From JBFWUW01 sp050247075 (GTDB taxonomy: Bacteria > Planctomycetota > Planctomycetia > Pirellulales > JBFWUW01): a stretch of DNA of 64,000 nt. Location of the stretch: the NCBI GenBank assembly GCA_050247075.1, contig JBFWUW010000007.1, positions 68,221 to 132,220 on the forward strand, in the 5' to 3' direction. Each line of letters starts with the position of its first letter. Within the stretch, counting starts at the first letter, position 1. A program made the position numbers and the translations under genes. The notes beneath the pieces are model-generated. The model saw only the letters and a list, made by a program, of their open reading frames with translations. It ran no database searches and had not been told where the DNA came from. Shown piece by piece: positions 43,108-52,380 of the stretch.

Positions 43108-44919
43108 ATGCCGCTGATTTCCATCCGTGATTTGAGCATTCGTTTTCGTGGACCCGCACTGTTGGACAGTGTGTCGTGCCAGATCGAACCAGGGCAACGC
43201 ATCGGCCTGTTGGGGCGCAACGGGGCCGGCAAAACAACCTTCATGCGCATTCTGTGCGGCGAGGCGGAACCCGATCACGGCGAGATTGTCTTTGCGCCCG
43301 GCACTCGGCTGTCGCTGTTGCCGCAAGGCGTTCCAGACGATCTGCTGGGAAGCGTGCATGAAATTGTGTCGCGGGGCCTGCCGCCCGACTCGCACGAAGC
43401 CGCCTGGCAGTCGGAACAGCGCTTGGAGCGGTTGCTGGCCGAAATGGACCTGCCGCCCGAGGCCCGCTTCGAAACGTTGTCGTCCGGCATGAAGCGCCGG
43501 GTGCTGCTGGCGCGCGCGTTGGTATCCGGTCCCGATCTGTTGCTGTTGGACGAGCCGACCAACCACTTGGATGTCGATTCCATCACCTGGCTGGAGGATT
43601 TTCTGACGCGTTGGAATGCCACGCTGATATTCGTCACGCACGACCGCATGTTTCTTCGCAAACTGGCCAACCGAATTTTGGAGATCGACCGCGGCCGGCT
43701 GTTTGACTGGTCGTGCGACTACGATACCTTCCTCAGCCGCAAAGAAGCCGCCCTGGCCGCCGAGGAAAAACAAAACGCCCTGTTCGACAAGCGGCTGGCC
43801 GAGGAGGAAGTCTGGATTCGCCAGGGAATCAAAGCCCGCCGCACGCGCAACGAGGGGCGAGTGCGGGCTCTAGAGCAACTGCGCCGCGAACGGGCCGACC
43901 GCCGCGAGTCCAACACCACGGCCAACCTGACGATTCAAGAGGGGCAGCGCAGCGGTGCGCTCGTCGCCAAGGTTGAGGGCGTCTCCTTCAGCCACGGCGA
44001 AAAGCTGATCTTCCACGGCTTCTCAACGAGTGTCATGCGCGGGGATAAGATCGGCGTGCTCGGCCCCAATGGCGCCGGCAAGACCACACTGTTGAAAGTA
44101 CTGCTAGGGCAGCTTCCGCCCCAAGCTGGCCGCGTGCGCCTGGGGACCAATCTGCAGATCGCCTATTTCGACCAACTGCGGCAGCAGCTCAAGGAAGAGG
44201 CCTCGGTGCAAGATAACGTGGCCGACGGCTACGATACGGTGCAGTTCGATGGGCAGTCGCGGCACGTCGTGGGCTATTTGCAAGACTTCTTGTTCAGCCC
44301 CGAACGGTCTCGCACTTTGGTCCGGTATTTGTCGGGTGGCGAGCGAAATCGTGTGCTGCTGGCCAAATTGTTCGCCAAGCCGGCCAACGTGATCGTGCTG
44401 GACGAACCAACCAACGACCTCGATGTGGAAACGCTGGAACTGTTGGAGCAACGCCTGGTGGAGTTCGAGGGGACCGTGCTGCTGGTCAGCCACGACCGGG
44501 CCTTTCTTAATAATGTCGTCAGCAGCACGATCGTCTTCGACCGCGGCGGAATCAACGAGTATGTCGGCGGCTACGACGACTGGCTGCGGCAACGCCCTCC
44601 CCTGGCTGATAGCCCATCGCGCGGCATCACCAACCAGGCACCGGTGGCGGCCGAACAATCCAAGACGATTTCCGCCTCGGGCGAAACTCGCCGGCGTCGT
44701 CTGAATTTCAAGGAACGGCAAGAGCTGTCGAATTTGCCGGCGGTCATCGAACAGCTCGAAAGCCAGATTGGCGCGTTGCATGCCGACATGGGGCAGGCCA
44801 ATTTTTACCAACAGCCGCGCGAACAAATCGCCCAACAACAGGCCCGCCTGCAACAACTGGAAGGCCAACTCAACACGGCCTTCGCCCGATGGGAAGAATT
44901 GGAACCGTGGGCCGAATGA
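43108..44919 (+). CDS. uup: ABC-F ATPase, Uup-type
   Basis: A 603-residue soluble protein with two ABC domains and no membrane segment. First domain: GRNGAGKTTF (Walker A), SSGMKRRVLLARAL (signature), LLLLDEPTNHLD (Walker B). The linker (about 215-280) contains EEEVWIRQGIKARRTRNEGRV, as in Uup. Second domain: GPNGAGKTTL, LSGGERNRVLLAKLF and VIVLDEPTNDLD. A C-terminal charged coiled coil begins RRRLNFKERQELSNLPAVIE, which binds DNA or the ribosome in Uup (known). Acts on ribosomes or on DNA branches. The ATG at 43108 is chosen over the upstream open extension. Downstream is the MOSC gene after 66 bases. Confidence 0.9.
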   Translation: MPLISIRDLSIRFRGPALLDSVSCQIEPGQRIGLLGRNGAGKTTFMRILCGEAEPDHGEIVFAPGTRLSLLPQGVPDDLLGSVHEIVSRGLPPDSHEAAWQSEQRLERLLAEMDLPPEARFETLSSGMKRRVLLARALVSGPDLLLLDEPTNHLDVDSITWLEDFLTRWNATLIFVTHDRMFLRKLANRILEIDRGRLFDWSCDYDTFLSRKEAALAAEEKQNALFDKRLAEEEVWIRQGIKARRTRNEGRVRALEQLRRERADRRESNTTANLTIQEGQRSGALVAKVEGVSFSHGEKLIFHGFSTSVMRGDKIGVLGPNGAGKTTLLKVLLGQLPPQAGRVRLGTNLQIAYFDQLRQQLKEEASVQDNVADGYDTVQFDGQSRHVVGYLQDFLFSPERSRTLVRYLSGGERNRVLLAKLFAKPANVIVLDEPTNDLDVETLELLEQRLVEFEGTVLLVSHDRAFLNNVVSSTIVFDRGGINEYVGGYDDWLRQRPPLADSPSRGITNQAPVAAEQSKTISASGETRRRRLNFKERQELSNLPAVIEQLESQIGALHADMGQANFYQQPREQIAQQQARLQQLEGQLNTAFARWEELEPWAE

Positions 44920-44985
44920 GACTGCCTTGGCCCGCGGAGTTCATCGCCAATTGCTCGGGCCACCACTCCAACAAGCCGGCTTGCC

Positions 44986-45813
44986 ATGCCTCGATTGGCC
45001 AAGATTTTGATCTACCCCGTAAAGTCTTTGGACGGGTTGTCGGTCCCCCAATGTCCGGTATTGCCGTCGGGCGCACTCCAAAATGATCGGCGGTTCGCTC
45101 TCCGAGACAGCCTGGGTGAGTTCATCAACGGCAAGCGGGAACCGGCCATGCACTGCTTGCGATTGCACGAATTCGCCAATGCCGGTGGGCTGGCGACGGC
45201 TGCCGAATTGTTGCGGATGGAACCGCTCTTTCCGGCTTCGGAGCAGCAACCTTCTAAACAACAGGCCGCCGTGCACCAACTTCGCCGCTTCGACCGCGCC
45301 TTGGCCGAAGACTGGCTGCGGCAGCGGTTCCTTCGTCGAGTGACTTTGGTCGAACATGACCTGGCGGGCTTTCCTGACGATCCCGATGCGCCCGGCCCGA
45401 CGGTGGTCAGTACGGCCACGTTGCAAGAAGTGGCCGAGTGGTTTCCTGGACTAAGCCTGGAGGAAGTCCGGGCTCGATTTCGCGCCAACCTGGAAGTGGA
45501 TGGCGTGGAGCCTTTCTGGGAAGACCGGCTTTATGCCGCGGCCGGTGAGGCCGTAAGATTCGCGGTGGGCAGCGTCATCTTGGAAGGCGTCAACCCCTGC
45601 CAGCGGTGCGCAGTCCCCACGCGGACATCCACATCGGGCGAAGTTTGGCCGCAATTCGCCAAGATCTTCGCCCGACGGCGGAAAGAATCACTGCCCGGCT
45701 GGGCGGTTGCTTCCCGTTTCGATCACTACTTTCGGCTGGCGGTCAACACGCGGTTGTCGCCCGTGAATACCGGCCAACAGATAAACGTGGGGGACACCGT
45801 GCAAATTTGTTGA
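44986..45813 (+). CDS. MOSC-domain protein
   Basis: A 275-residue protein: N-terminal MOSC beta-barrel (residues 1-115; LAKILIYPVKSLDGL) and C-terminal MOSC domain (about 130-275; FRANLEVDGVEPFWEDRLY, and NPCQRCAVPTRTSTSG with the conserved Cys that binds the molybdenum cofactor). Family members include mARC-like reductases and molybdenum-cofactor sulfurase domains (known). The length fits a single-chain MOSC reductase without extra ferredoxin domain. The ATG at 44986 is the only sensible start. It lies between uup and the CRTAC1 gene; no molybdenum-cofactor biosynthesis genes are in view. Confidence 0.85.
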   Translation: MPRLAKILIYPVKSLDGLSVPQCPVLPSGALQNDRRFALRDSLGEFINGKREPAMHCLRLHEFANAGGLATAAELLRMEPLFPASEQQPSKQQAAVHQLRRFDRALAEDWLRQRFLRRVTLVEHDLAGFPDDPDAPGPTVVSTATLQEVAEWFPGLSLEEVRARFRANLEVDGVEPFWEDRLYAAAGEAVRFAVGSVILEGVNPCQRCAVPTRTSTSGEVWPQFAKIFARRRKESLPGWAVASRFDHYFRLAVNTRLSPVNTGQQINVGDTVQIC

Positions 45814-45837
45814 GGCCGTGCCGGGGTCTACTATAAT
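45807..45837 (+). promoter_or_regulatory. Candidate promoter for the CRTAC1 gene
   Basis: TTGTTG (45807-45812), a 19-base spacer and a perfect TATAAT (45832-45837) lie 53 bases upstream of the GTG at 45890. The spacer is slightly longer than ideal. The -35 overlaps the end of the MOSC gene. Confidence 0.35.
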
Positions 45838-45889
45838 TCAGCCATTCATTTCAACCCGCGCGGATCAGCGCACCTCAAGGAATTCGCTC

Positions 45890-48286
45890 GTGGAATCCAG
45901 ACGTTGTTGGGTTCGCCTTCGTGGACGATTGCCGGCTCGCTCGGAGATGGAATCGCCTCCCACATCCTCTGGCAAGGACGTGCTTCTTTTCCGCACACTC
46001 TTGGGCGGATTGGCGTGGATGTTGCTGTTGCTGGCCGGCTGCCGTGGCGACGCTACGCCGTCGGCGGTCGCGCCTTCCATAACGCCAGCCGCGGAGGCGG
46101 ACATCGTGCGACCTCCATTCGTCATGCCGCCGCATATTTCGCCCGATTCCTCGCACGGCCGCATGTTGGATGCCTTGGCCGCCATTTCTCGCAGCGAGGA
46201 GGATGACCTGGTGCTGACGGAGCAGGCGAAAATTCGCAAATTGGGCCGGCAACTAGCCAGCCTTTCCCAGGACGCGCCGTTGTCCGAACGTGTGCAAATA
46301 GAGTCTGAGATTGGCCAGGCACAGTTGCAGGTTGGTCGCGTAGAACAGGCGATCGCCAGCCTGACGACGGCCGTCGATCGGGCTCAGTCGCCGGCATCGC
46401 CCCTGCCAGTCTCGGAACGCAATCGGTTGCTATTTCAGTTAGGAGTGGCTTATTTGCGTTTGGGCGAAACGCAAAACTGCTGCCAGCATAACACCGCCGA
46501 AAGTTGCATCTTGCCCATCCGCGGCGAAGGATTGCATACCCGGCCCCGTGGGTCGACGGAAGCCATTCGCTGTTTTACAGAGGTACTGGCCCGCGAGCAG
46601 CGAGGTTCTCCCATGTCGTTGGCTTCGGCCTGGTTGTTGAATATCGCTCACATGACCCTGGGCACCTTTCCCGACCAGGTTCCCGCGTCGTATCGGCTGC
46701 CGGCCAAAGTATTGCAGCCGCTGGACGATCTGCCACGGTTCCGCAATGTTTCACCCGACCTGGGGTTGAACACACCGAATCTGGCGGGAGGCGCGGTCGT
46801 GGAGGATCTGGATGGCGACGGGTGGTTGGATATCGTCACATCGAGCATGGATACCAGCGGCCCGATGCGGTTCTATCGCAGCCGTGGCCAGGGGACGTTC
46901 AAGGAACAAGGTACCCTGGCGGGGCTGACTGGCCTGCTGGGCGGATTGAACATGGTCCACGCCGATTACAACAACGATGGCTATTTTGACCTGCTGGTGT
47001 TGCGCGGCGGCTGGAAAGGCAAGCATGGCCGGCACCCCAACTCTCTGCTACGTAACGAAGGAGACGGCACCTTCACGGATGTGACTCTTGATGCGGGTTT
47101 GGGCGAGATCGCATTGCCAACCCAAACCGCCAACTGGGCCGACTTCGACCTGGATGGCGACCTGGATGTCTACATCGGCAATGAACACGTACAGGGTGCC
47201 GGTCCCGATTTTGATGTCACCAGTCCTAGCCAGCTCTTCGTCAATAACGGCGACGGCACCTTTGCCGATATGGCTGAAGCGGCAGGGGTAAGGAATATGG
47301 CCTACGCCAAGGGAGTCGCCTGGGGAGACGTCGATGGAGACCGCTGGCCCGACCTGTTTGTATCAAACCTCAATGGCGAGAACCGGCTGTACCGCAATCT
47401 GGGGAATGGGCGGTTTCAGGACATGGCCGACATCTATGCCCTTCGGCTGCCTTTAGCATCGTTCCCATGCTGGTTCTGGGACTTTAACAACGATGGTTCG
47501 CTCGATCTGATGGTGCACAGTTACGCCGCCAACACCCAACATGTCGCGGCGCAATACTTTGGCCTGCCCTTGGAATGCGAGCCTCCCGCGTTGTACCAGG
47601 GAAACGGACGTGGCGGTTTTGTCGATGTGGCGGCCAAAGTTGGTATCCGCCGGCCCGATATGGTCATGGGCTGCAACTTTGGCGACCTGGACAACGACGG
47701 CTGGCTGGACTGCTACTTGGGAACGGGCCGCCCCAATTTCGACGCCTTGACCCCCAGCGTGATGTACCACAACCGGCTGGGCCGTTCATTCCGCGATGTT
47801 AGCGCCGCCGGTGGCTTTGCCCATTTGCAAAAAGGGCACGGCGTGGCCTTTGCCGATCTCGATCAGGACGGCGACCAGGACATTTTCGAGCAAATGGGGG
47901 GGGCGTATCCCGGCGACCGGTTCGGCAGCGCACTGTACGAAAACCCAGGCTTTTCCAACCATTGGCTGGTGGTGGAACTAATCGGGCTGGAATCGAATCG
48001 GGCGGGCCTGGGCGCGCGACTAAAGTTGGATGTCACCGACAAGGGAACTCGGCGATCAATTTACAAACATGTGAACAGCGGCGGCAGTTTTGGCGGCAAC
48101 CCCTTCCGACAAGCCATCGGCGTGGGGCGGGCAACCACGATTGAACGACTGGAAATCGACTGGCCGCAAACCGGCACCACCCAGGTCATTGAGAATCTGG
48201 AGGCCGATCAAGCCGTGCGCGTCTTCGAGGGGTCCGACAGTTATTCGCTGCGCCGATTGGAAGGCCTGGGAACGCAGGCGTGGTAA
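45890..48286 (+). CDS. CRTAC1-family FG-GAP/ASPIC lipoprotein
   Basis: A 798-residue exported protein. WMLLLLAGC gives a lipobox about 52 residues from the GTG at 45890 (AAGG nine bases upstream); the later ATG at 45947 would give a shorter signal and cannot be excluded. A TPR-like helical region (about 85-260) includes the family QNCCQHNTAESCILPI segment. FG-GAP/VCBS repeats follow with several DxDxDGxxD calcium loops (DLDGDGWLDI, DYNNDGYFDL, DLDGDLDVYI and DLDNDGWLDC). An ASPIC/UnbV C-terminus reads TRRSIYKHVNSGGSFGGNPF. Surface beta-propeller, possibly for adhesion or binding; function unknown. A REP-like string lies across 45940-45964 within its 5' end. Confidence 0.9.
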   Translation: MESRRCWVRLRGRLPARSEMESPPTSSGKDVLLFRTLLGGLAWMLLLLAGCRGDATPSAVAPSITPAAEADIVRPPFVMPPHISPDSSHGRMLDALAAISRSEEDDLVLTEQAKIRKLGRQLASLSQDAPLSERVQIESEIGQAQLQVGRVEQAIASLTTAVDRAQSPASPLPVSERNRLLFQLGVAYLRLGETQNCCQHNTAESCILPIRGEGLHTRPRGSTEAIRCFTEVLAREQRGSPMSLASAWLLNIAHMTLGTFPDQVPASYRLPAKVLQPLDDLPRFRNVSPDLGLNTPNLAGGAVVEDLDGDGWLDIVTSSMDTSGPMRFYRSRGQGTFKEQGTLAGLTGLLGGLNMVHADYNNDGYFDLLVLRGGWKGKHGRHPNSLLRNEGDGTFTDVTLDAGLGEIALPTQTANWADFDLDGDLDVYIGNEHVQGAGPDFDVTSPSQLFVNNGDGTFADMAEAAGVRNMAYAKGVAWGDVDGDRWPDLFVSNLNGENRLYRNLGNGRFQDMADIYALRLPLASFPCWFWDFNNDGSLDLMVHSYAANTQHVAAQYFGLPLECEPPALYQGNGRGGFVDVAAKVGIRRPDMVMGCNFGDLDNDGWLDCYLGTGRPNFDALTPSVMYHNRLGRSFRDVSAAGGFAHLQKGHGVAFADLDQDGDQDIFEQMGGAYPGDRFGSALYENPGFSNHWLVVELIGLESNRAGLGARLKLDVTDKGTRRSIYKHVNSGGSFGGNPFRQAIGVGRATTIERLEIDWPQTGTTQVIENLEADQAVRVFEGSDSYSLRRLEGLGTQAW
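45940..45964 (-). repeat. REP-like sequence inside a gene's 5' end
   Basis: On the minus strand it reads TGTGGGAGGCGATTCCATCT followed by CCGAG, matching the core GGAGGCGATTCCATC of the REP-like arms elsewhere, with two substitutions. It lies in the first codons of the CRTAC1 gene and encodes the SEMESPP part of the leader. It supports the view that the N-terminal leader is partly repeat-derived. Confidence 0.55.
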
Positions 48287-48364
48287 GAATTGTCCATGCC
48301 GGAAAATCATTCCCGGCGTGGTCCTTTCATCGTGCATCCAGCCGGTCCGGCGGAAGCCATGCGG

Positions 48365-49354
48365 CTAGGCCGCGCCGCTTTGCCGTCGAGATGGGTTGCG
48401 GTACAAGACTTGGGCCAACAGCTCGGGCGAGCCGGCCGTGCCGTCGGTACGGTCACTATGCCAATCGGCATCCGTCGGCACATGTTCGTCGTCCAGCGGC
48501 CAAGGGTCGAACGGTTCATAGCCCAACGCCGCCGACAGCTTGCCGCTGTCCATGCTGACGTTGCCGGCCCGCGGAGGCATGGGGCCGGCCTCGCAACGCG
48601 GAATTCCCCGCAACAGGCGCGGGTCGTAACCACCCACCTTGTTCACCACCTGGGCAATCTGATACAAGCTCAGTGCCCGCGGGCCGCCAGCGTGGTACAA
48701 GCCCCGCAGTTCGTTAGCCAACATCGACTCGCACAGTTCGTTAAGGCAGTCGGTATAGGTGGGCGTGCGGATCTCGTCGATGTACAGCGTGGCCGGCTTG
48801 CGTTGCTTGAATCGCGACTGAATCCAATCAATAGCACCGGCGTGGCCGTTAAAGCTCACACCCATCGGCAGAGAGATTCGCAGCGTGGCGGCGTCGGGCC
48901 GCATCTCGGCCAGCCGCTGCTCGGCGGCCACCATCGTCTGGCCGTACACCGTTACCGGATCGGTCGGGTCGTCCTCCACATGGCCCCCGTCTCCCAAGCC
49001 CGAAAAGACCAGGTCGATCGACAGATGAACGATCCGCGTCTCTCTGCCCGCCGCGACCGCCAGCAAGGTCTCGACCCCTTCCACATTGATCCGCCAGGCC
49101 ATCTCCGGATCGAGCTCGCAAGACTTCAAGGCGCAGTTGCCGGCGCAGTCCAACACGGCGTCAAAACGGTGCTCGTCAAACAGCCTCGCCAAGGACTCGC
49201 CATCTTCGGCATCGCAAGCCACAATGCCCTCCCCCACCATTCGCCAGTTGTCTTTCTGGCGAATGCCAATCACCCGCCCCGGATACCGCGCGCGAAAGTA
49301 ATGCAGAGCATTGTAACCCGCCACACCCGTGATTCCGGTGATAAGCAAAGACAT
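48365..49354 (-). CDS. RmlD-like NAD(P)-dependent sugar-nucleotide epimerase/reductase
   Basis: A 329-residue extended SDR from the ATG at 49354. SLLITGITGVAGYNALHYF is the glycine-rich nucleotide-binding opening (TGxxGxxG-like). DAVLDCAGNCALKSCELDP is placed as in RmlD (dTDP-4-dehydrorhamnose reductase), STDLVF-like SIDLVFSG follows, and VYGQTMVAAEQ supplies the YxxxK-like position with Tyr but Met-Val in place of the usual Lys spacing. TPTYTDCLNELCESML matches the later RmlD region. A role in sugar-nucleotide reduction is probable but the substrate is unknown. It converges on the CRTAC1 gene. Confidence 0.8.
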   Translation of the reverse strand: MSLLITGITGVAGYNALHYFRARYPGRVIGIRQKDNWRMVGEGIVACDAEDGESLARLFDEHRFDAVLDCAGNCALKSCELDPEMAWRINVEGVETLLAVAAGRETRIVHLSIDLVFSGLGDGGHVEDDPTDPVTVYGQTMVAAEQRLAEMRPDAATLRISLPMGVSFNGHAGAIDWIQSRFKQRKPATLYIDEIRTPTYTDCLNELCESMLANELRGLYHAGGPRALSLYQIAQVVNKVGGYDPRLLRGIPRCEAGPMPPRAGNVSMDSGKLSAALGYEPFDPWPLDDEHVPTDADWHSDRTDGTAGSPELLAQVLYRNPSRRQSGAA

Positions 49355-49387
49355 GAGGAAAGGATGAAGGCGGAAAGATGAAGGCGA

Positions 49388-49470
49388 AAAGCTTTTAGCC
49401 GTCAGCACTCAGGTGCAAGCTGATGGTTAACGGCTCTTTCCTGAACACCGAAAACTGATTACCGAAAACT
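49388..49470. repeat. AGCTTTTAGCC/AACACCGAAAACTGA spacer
   Basis: The gap between the divergent SDR genes carries AAAGCTTTTAGCCGTCAGCA, CAAGCTGATGGTTAACGGCT and CTGAACACCGAAAACTGATT followed by ACCGAAAAC. It belongs to the same loose family as 28426-28648 and 39136-39200. A GGATGAAGGCGGAAAGATGA string adjoins it at 49361-49380. Confidence 0.5.
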
Positions 49471-49488
49471 TCCCCTGTAACTATTTCC

Positions 49489-50346
49489 ATGCCATTCTAT
49501 CGCTTGGTCTCCTTTTTCAAGAGGGCCTACCTGGCCATGCCGACCTTTGAAAATCAATGTGTGGTGGTGACGGGTGCTTCCAGCGGCATTGGCCGCGCGT
49601 TGTGCTTGGAGCTTGCGTCCCAACGTCCCAAGCTTGTGTTGGCGGCCCGTGATAACGCGGCACTGGAGGAAGTTTCGCAGGCTTGCCAGCGGCTTGGTGC
49701 CGAAACGCTGATCGTGCCGACCGATGTGGCCCAGCCCGACGATTGCCGCCGGTTGATGGAAGCGGCCGCCGAGCGATTCAACGGCATTGATACGCTCGTC
49801 AACAACGCCGGCATCGCCGCCTGGGCGCGGTTTGCCGAAGTGGACGACTTGGGCATTTTCGACCGTGTGATGCGCGTGAACTATCTGGGAACCGTCTATT
49901 GCACGCATTTCGCCCTACCCCACCTCAGGCAGAGCCGCGGGCGGCTGGTGATCGTGGCCAGTGTGGCGGGGCTGGTCTCTTCCCCGATGTATTCCGCCTA
50001 CGCCCCGACCAAGGCGGCCCTGTTTTCCTTTGCCGACGCGCTGCGGATCGAGCTGCTGCAAGAAAATGGCTGCGCGACCGTGACCGTGCTGGCCCCCGAC
50101 TTTGTCCGCAGCGGAATCCACCAGCGGGCCTTTGACTCGCACGGGCAGGCGTTGGGGCAAACACCTTGGGACGAGAGCCGTTTCATGACTTCCGAGGACT
50201 GCGCCAAACGCATGGTAAGAGCCATGGCGAGCCGCAAACGGCAAGCCGTGCTTTCTTGGCGAGGGCGGCAGGCCCCCTTTGCCAAGGCGTACGTTCCCTG
50301 GTTGCTCGACCGCATCGTAGCCCGCGTCACGCGCGACTGGAAATAA
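49489..50346 (+). CDS. Short-chain dehydrogenase/reductase
   Basis: A 285-residue classical SDR. VVVTGASSGIGRAL (about residue 25) is the TGxxxGxG nucleotide motif, LVNNAGIA the NNAG motif (about 103), and YSAYAPTKAALF the catalytic YxxxK (about 175). VIVASVAGL holds the catalytic Ser. The C-terminal tail of about 70 residues contains WRGRQAPFAKAYVPWLLDRI, consistent with peripheral membrane association as in some DHRS7-like enzymes. The start may be the ATG at 49489 or 49537; the N-terminal 16 residues are basic and hydrophobic. It may share an upstream region with the divergent RmlD-like gene. Substrate unknown. Confidence 0.88.
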   Translation: MPFYRLVSFFKRAYLAMPTFENQCVVVTGASSGIGRALCLELASQRPKLVLAARDNAALEEVSQACQRLGAETLIVPTDVAQPDDCRRLMEAAAERFNGIDTLVNNAGIAAWARFAEVDDLGIFDRVMRVNYLGTVYCTHFALPHLRQSRGRLVIVASVAGLVSSPMYSAYAPTKAALFSFADALRIELLQENGCATVTVLAPDFVRSGIHQRAFDSHGQALGQTPWDESRFMTSEDCAKRMVRAMASRKRQAVLSWRGRQAPFAKAYVPWLLDRIVARVTRDWK

Positions 50347-50455
50347 GATGGCGATCGCCGATGGGTCTTGGCTGTTGCCGGGGCTGGCGTTTCAGCGGAT
50401 AATCGCCACGAATCCCTGATTTTCCTTCTGGCGTTCTAGGTGAAGAGGCTGTTTT

Positions 50456-51070
50456 ATGAAATGCTGGCTGCAAGCGGCGGTGGTTGCGGCGTTGGCTGGC
50501 TCTATGGGTTTGGCGGAGGAGAATGAAGCGGTCCAGGCGGTCGTCGAGCGCGCCGTCAAGGCCGCGGGCGGAGCCGAAAAAATTCCGGCCATCGTCCATT
50601 GGAAAGAGCGCTGGTACTTGGGCGACAGCCCGGCCGCGCACGATCGAGAAGCCATCATCGGCTTTCCAGACGCGTGGTTCCAAGATGGCAAGAACATCGC
50701 CAAGGACAATGACGACCGCGCGGAGAAAGCTTACATGGTGAGTGTCTGGGCGTTACGTCCCTTGATTGACGCGGCGGCCAAGCTGGCTCTGCTACCTGGG
50801 ATCGAAGTTGAGGGACGACCTGCCGACGGATTGCGAGTATCGCGCGAGGGACAGAAAGATATCGACTTGTATTTCGACCATGAGACAGGCCGACTGGCGC
50901 GAATGGACTGGCGCAAGTACCATGTCTACTTTGAGAATTGGGGCGAGGCCGACGGCTACCACTACCCCGCGAAATCGCGGGTGCATCATCTCGACGGCGA
51001 ACTCTATTTGTGGACGGAGTTCTTGGAGTTCGAGCGGCTGCGAGAATTGCCGGCCGGTTTGAAACCGTGA
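50456..51070 (+). CDS. Exported protein, possibly LolA-like fold
   Basis: A 204-residue protein with a signal peptide (residues 1-20, MKCWLQAAVVAALAGSMGLA), GAAGAGG eight bases upstream and the ATG at 50456. The mature protein begins EAVQAVVERAVKAAGGAEKI, followed by IVHWKERWYLGDSP and DIDLYFDHETGRLARMDW. Repeating beta strands with charged turns resemble the open-barrel LolA/LolB lipoprotein-carrier-like fold seen in many planctomycete exported proteins. This is a structural guess rather than a clear family match. It is a single gene upstream of the FAH-family gene. Confidence 0.65.
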   Translation: MKCWLQAAVVAALAGSMGLAEENEAVQAVVERAVKAAGGAEKIPAIVHWKERWYLGDSPAAHDREAIIGFPDAWFQDGKNIAKDNDDRAEKAYMVSVWALRPLIDAAAKLALLPGIEVEGRPADGLRVSREGQKDIDLYFDHETGRLARMDWRKYHVYFENWGEADGYHYPAKSRVHHLDGELYLWTEFLEFERLRELPAGLKP

Positions 51071-51170
51071 ACAGCCGCCAAGGGGATCGCTTGCCGCGTT
51101 GCAAATTCTCCGGATCGCACACAGCCACTTTTAAGACCGCAATATCAACTCAAACAGTTAGGAACATGCC

Positions 51171-52040
51171 GTGCAACTTGTCCGATATCAGGCGGCACAG
51201 GGTGAAATATGCGTGGGCATTCTGGCCGATGGCCAGGTGACGCCGCTGGCACTCTCTCCGCAATACCCCACGTTGGCCGCATTGCTGGAAGCCGGCGACC
51301 CAGCCGCCGCCGCGCGGTCCCTGGCGGATGCGAAATCCAGGCCGCTGTTATTGGCCGACATTCAACTCTTGGCACCGATCGACCAGCAAGAAGTTTGGGC
51401 GGCTGGCGTAACGTACAAGCGCAGCCGCACGGCGCGCATGGAGGAATCTCAAGGGGCAGCCTCATTCTACGACAAGGTTTATGTCGCGCCGCGGCCCGAG
51501 CTATTCATGAAGGCCACGCCCCACCGTGTCGTCGGTCCTGGCCAGCCCGTCCGCATTCGCTACGATGCCAAATGGAACGTGCCCGAGCCAGAACTGGCCT
51601 TGGCCATCAATTCGCGGCAAGAATTGGTGGGCTTCACCATCGGCAATGACATGAGTTCTCGCGATATCGAGGGGGAGAACCCGCTCTATCTGCCACAGGC
51701 CAAAGTCTACAATGGCTGCTGTGCCCTGGGGCCATGCATCACCTTGGCCGATGGCGGCCCCATTGGCCCGCAGTCGGCAATCAAGCTGGCGATTCAGCGC
51801 GGCGGACAAGAGGTGTTTGGCGGCGAGACGAGCGTTAGCCAACTTGCCCGCACCTTTGACGACCTTATCCAGTGGCTGTGCCGCGAGAACAGCTTTCCGA
51901 CGGGTGTCTTTCTGCTGACCGGCACGGGTATCGTCCCCAAGGATGACTTTACACTGCAAGCCGGGGATATGGTTTCGATCAGCATTGATGGAATAGGCAC
52001 GTTGACCAATCCGGTTGTACAGAGCAATCCGGTGGAATAG
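51171..52040 (+). CDS. Fumarylacetoacetate hydrolase (FAH)-family enzyme
   Basis: A 289-residue cytoplasmic enzyme from the GTG at 51171 (AGGAA eight bases upstream). The catalytic domain carries VPEPELALAIN, the ExE metal-binding pair (near residue 143), then GFTIGNDMSSRDIEGENPLY, QAKVYNGCCALGP and GVFLLTGTGIVPKDDFTLQAGD. These elements match the FAH domain used in 2-keto-4-pentenoate hydratase and 2,4-didehydro-3-deoxy-L-rhamnonate hydrolase-like enzymes (known). The substrate is likely a 2-keto sugar acid or a related diketo acid. It is a single gene, with repeats directly downstream. Confidence 0.9.
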   Translation: MQLVRYQAAQGEICVGILADGQVTPLALSPQYPTLAALLEAGDPAAAARSLADAKSRPLLLADIQLLAPIDQQEVWAAGVTYKRSRTARMEESQGAASFYDKVYVAPRPELFMKATPHRVVGPGQPVRIRYDAKWNVPEPELALAINSRQELVGFTIGNDMSSRDIEGENPLYLPQAKVYNGCCALGPCITLADGGPIGPQSAIKLAIQRGGQEVFGGETSVSQLARTFDDLIQWLCRENSFPTGVFLLTGTGIVPKDDFTLQAGDMVSISIDGIGTLTNPVVQSNPVE

Positions 52041-52121
52041 CTACGATGAAGTGGATATCGCCTGATTGCCAGCGTTTCGTTCAACCTTCCATGCCCAGCC
52101 GCCCCAGCCGAGAGAAACTAC

Positions 52122-52163
52122 CTCCCTCTCCCGGTACTCCGGGAGAGGGTTGGGAGAGGGCGA
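52122..52163. repeat. CCCTCTCCCGG palindromic element, second copy
   Basis: CTCCCTCTCCCGGTACTCCG followed by GGAGAGGGTTGGGAGAGGGC is the inverted form of the element at 5448-5488. A partial third unit follows at 52192-52230 (GGCCCTCACCCCGGCCCCTC and TCCCAAAGGGAGTGGGAG). Both lie in the 340-bp gap between the FAH gene and the FGE/SUMF1 gene, which holds nothing else recognisable. Confidence 0.7.
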
Positions 52164-52380
52164 GACGGCAAGACGCTCTCGATTCAACTCGGCCCTCACC
52201 CCGGCCCCTCTCCCAAAGGGAGTGGGAGAATACCGTTCGCATCAAGCCGGCAAGCCGTAGCTGTACGGCTACGGGCACGGTCGCATCACGGCCGGCCGCC
52301 AATTAGAATGGATTGCCGCGGCGGCCTTGTTTTGGTCCAACGCTTTAAGACTTGTTCTACCTTACAGCGGATACTCAACC

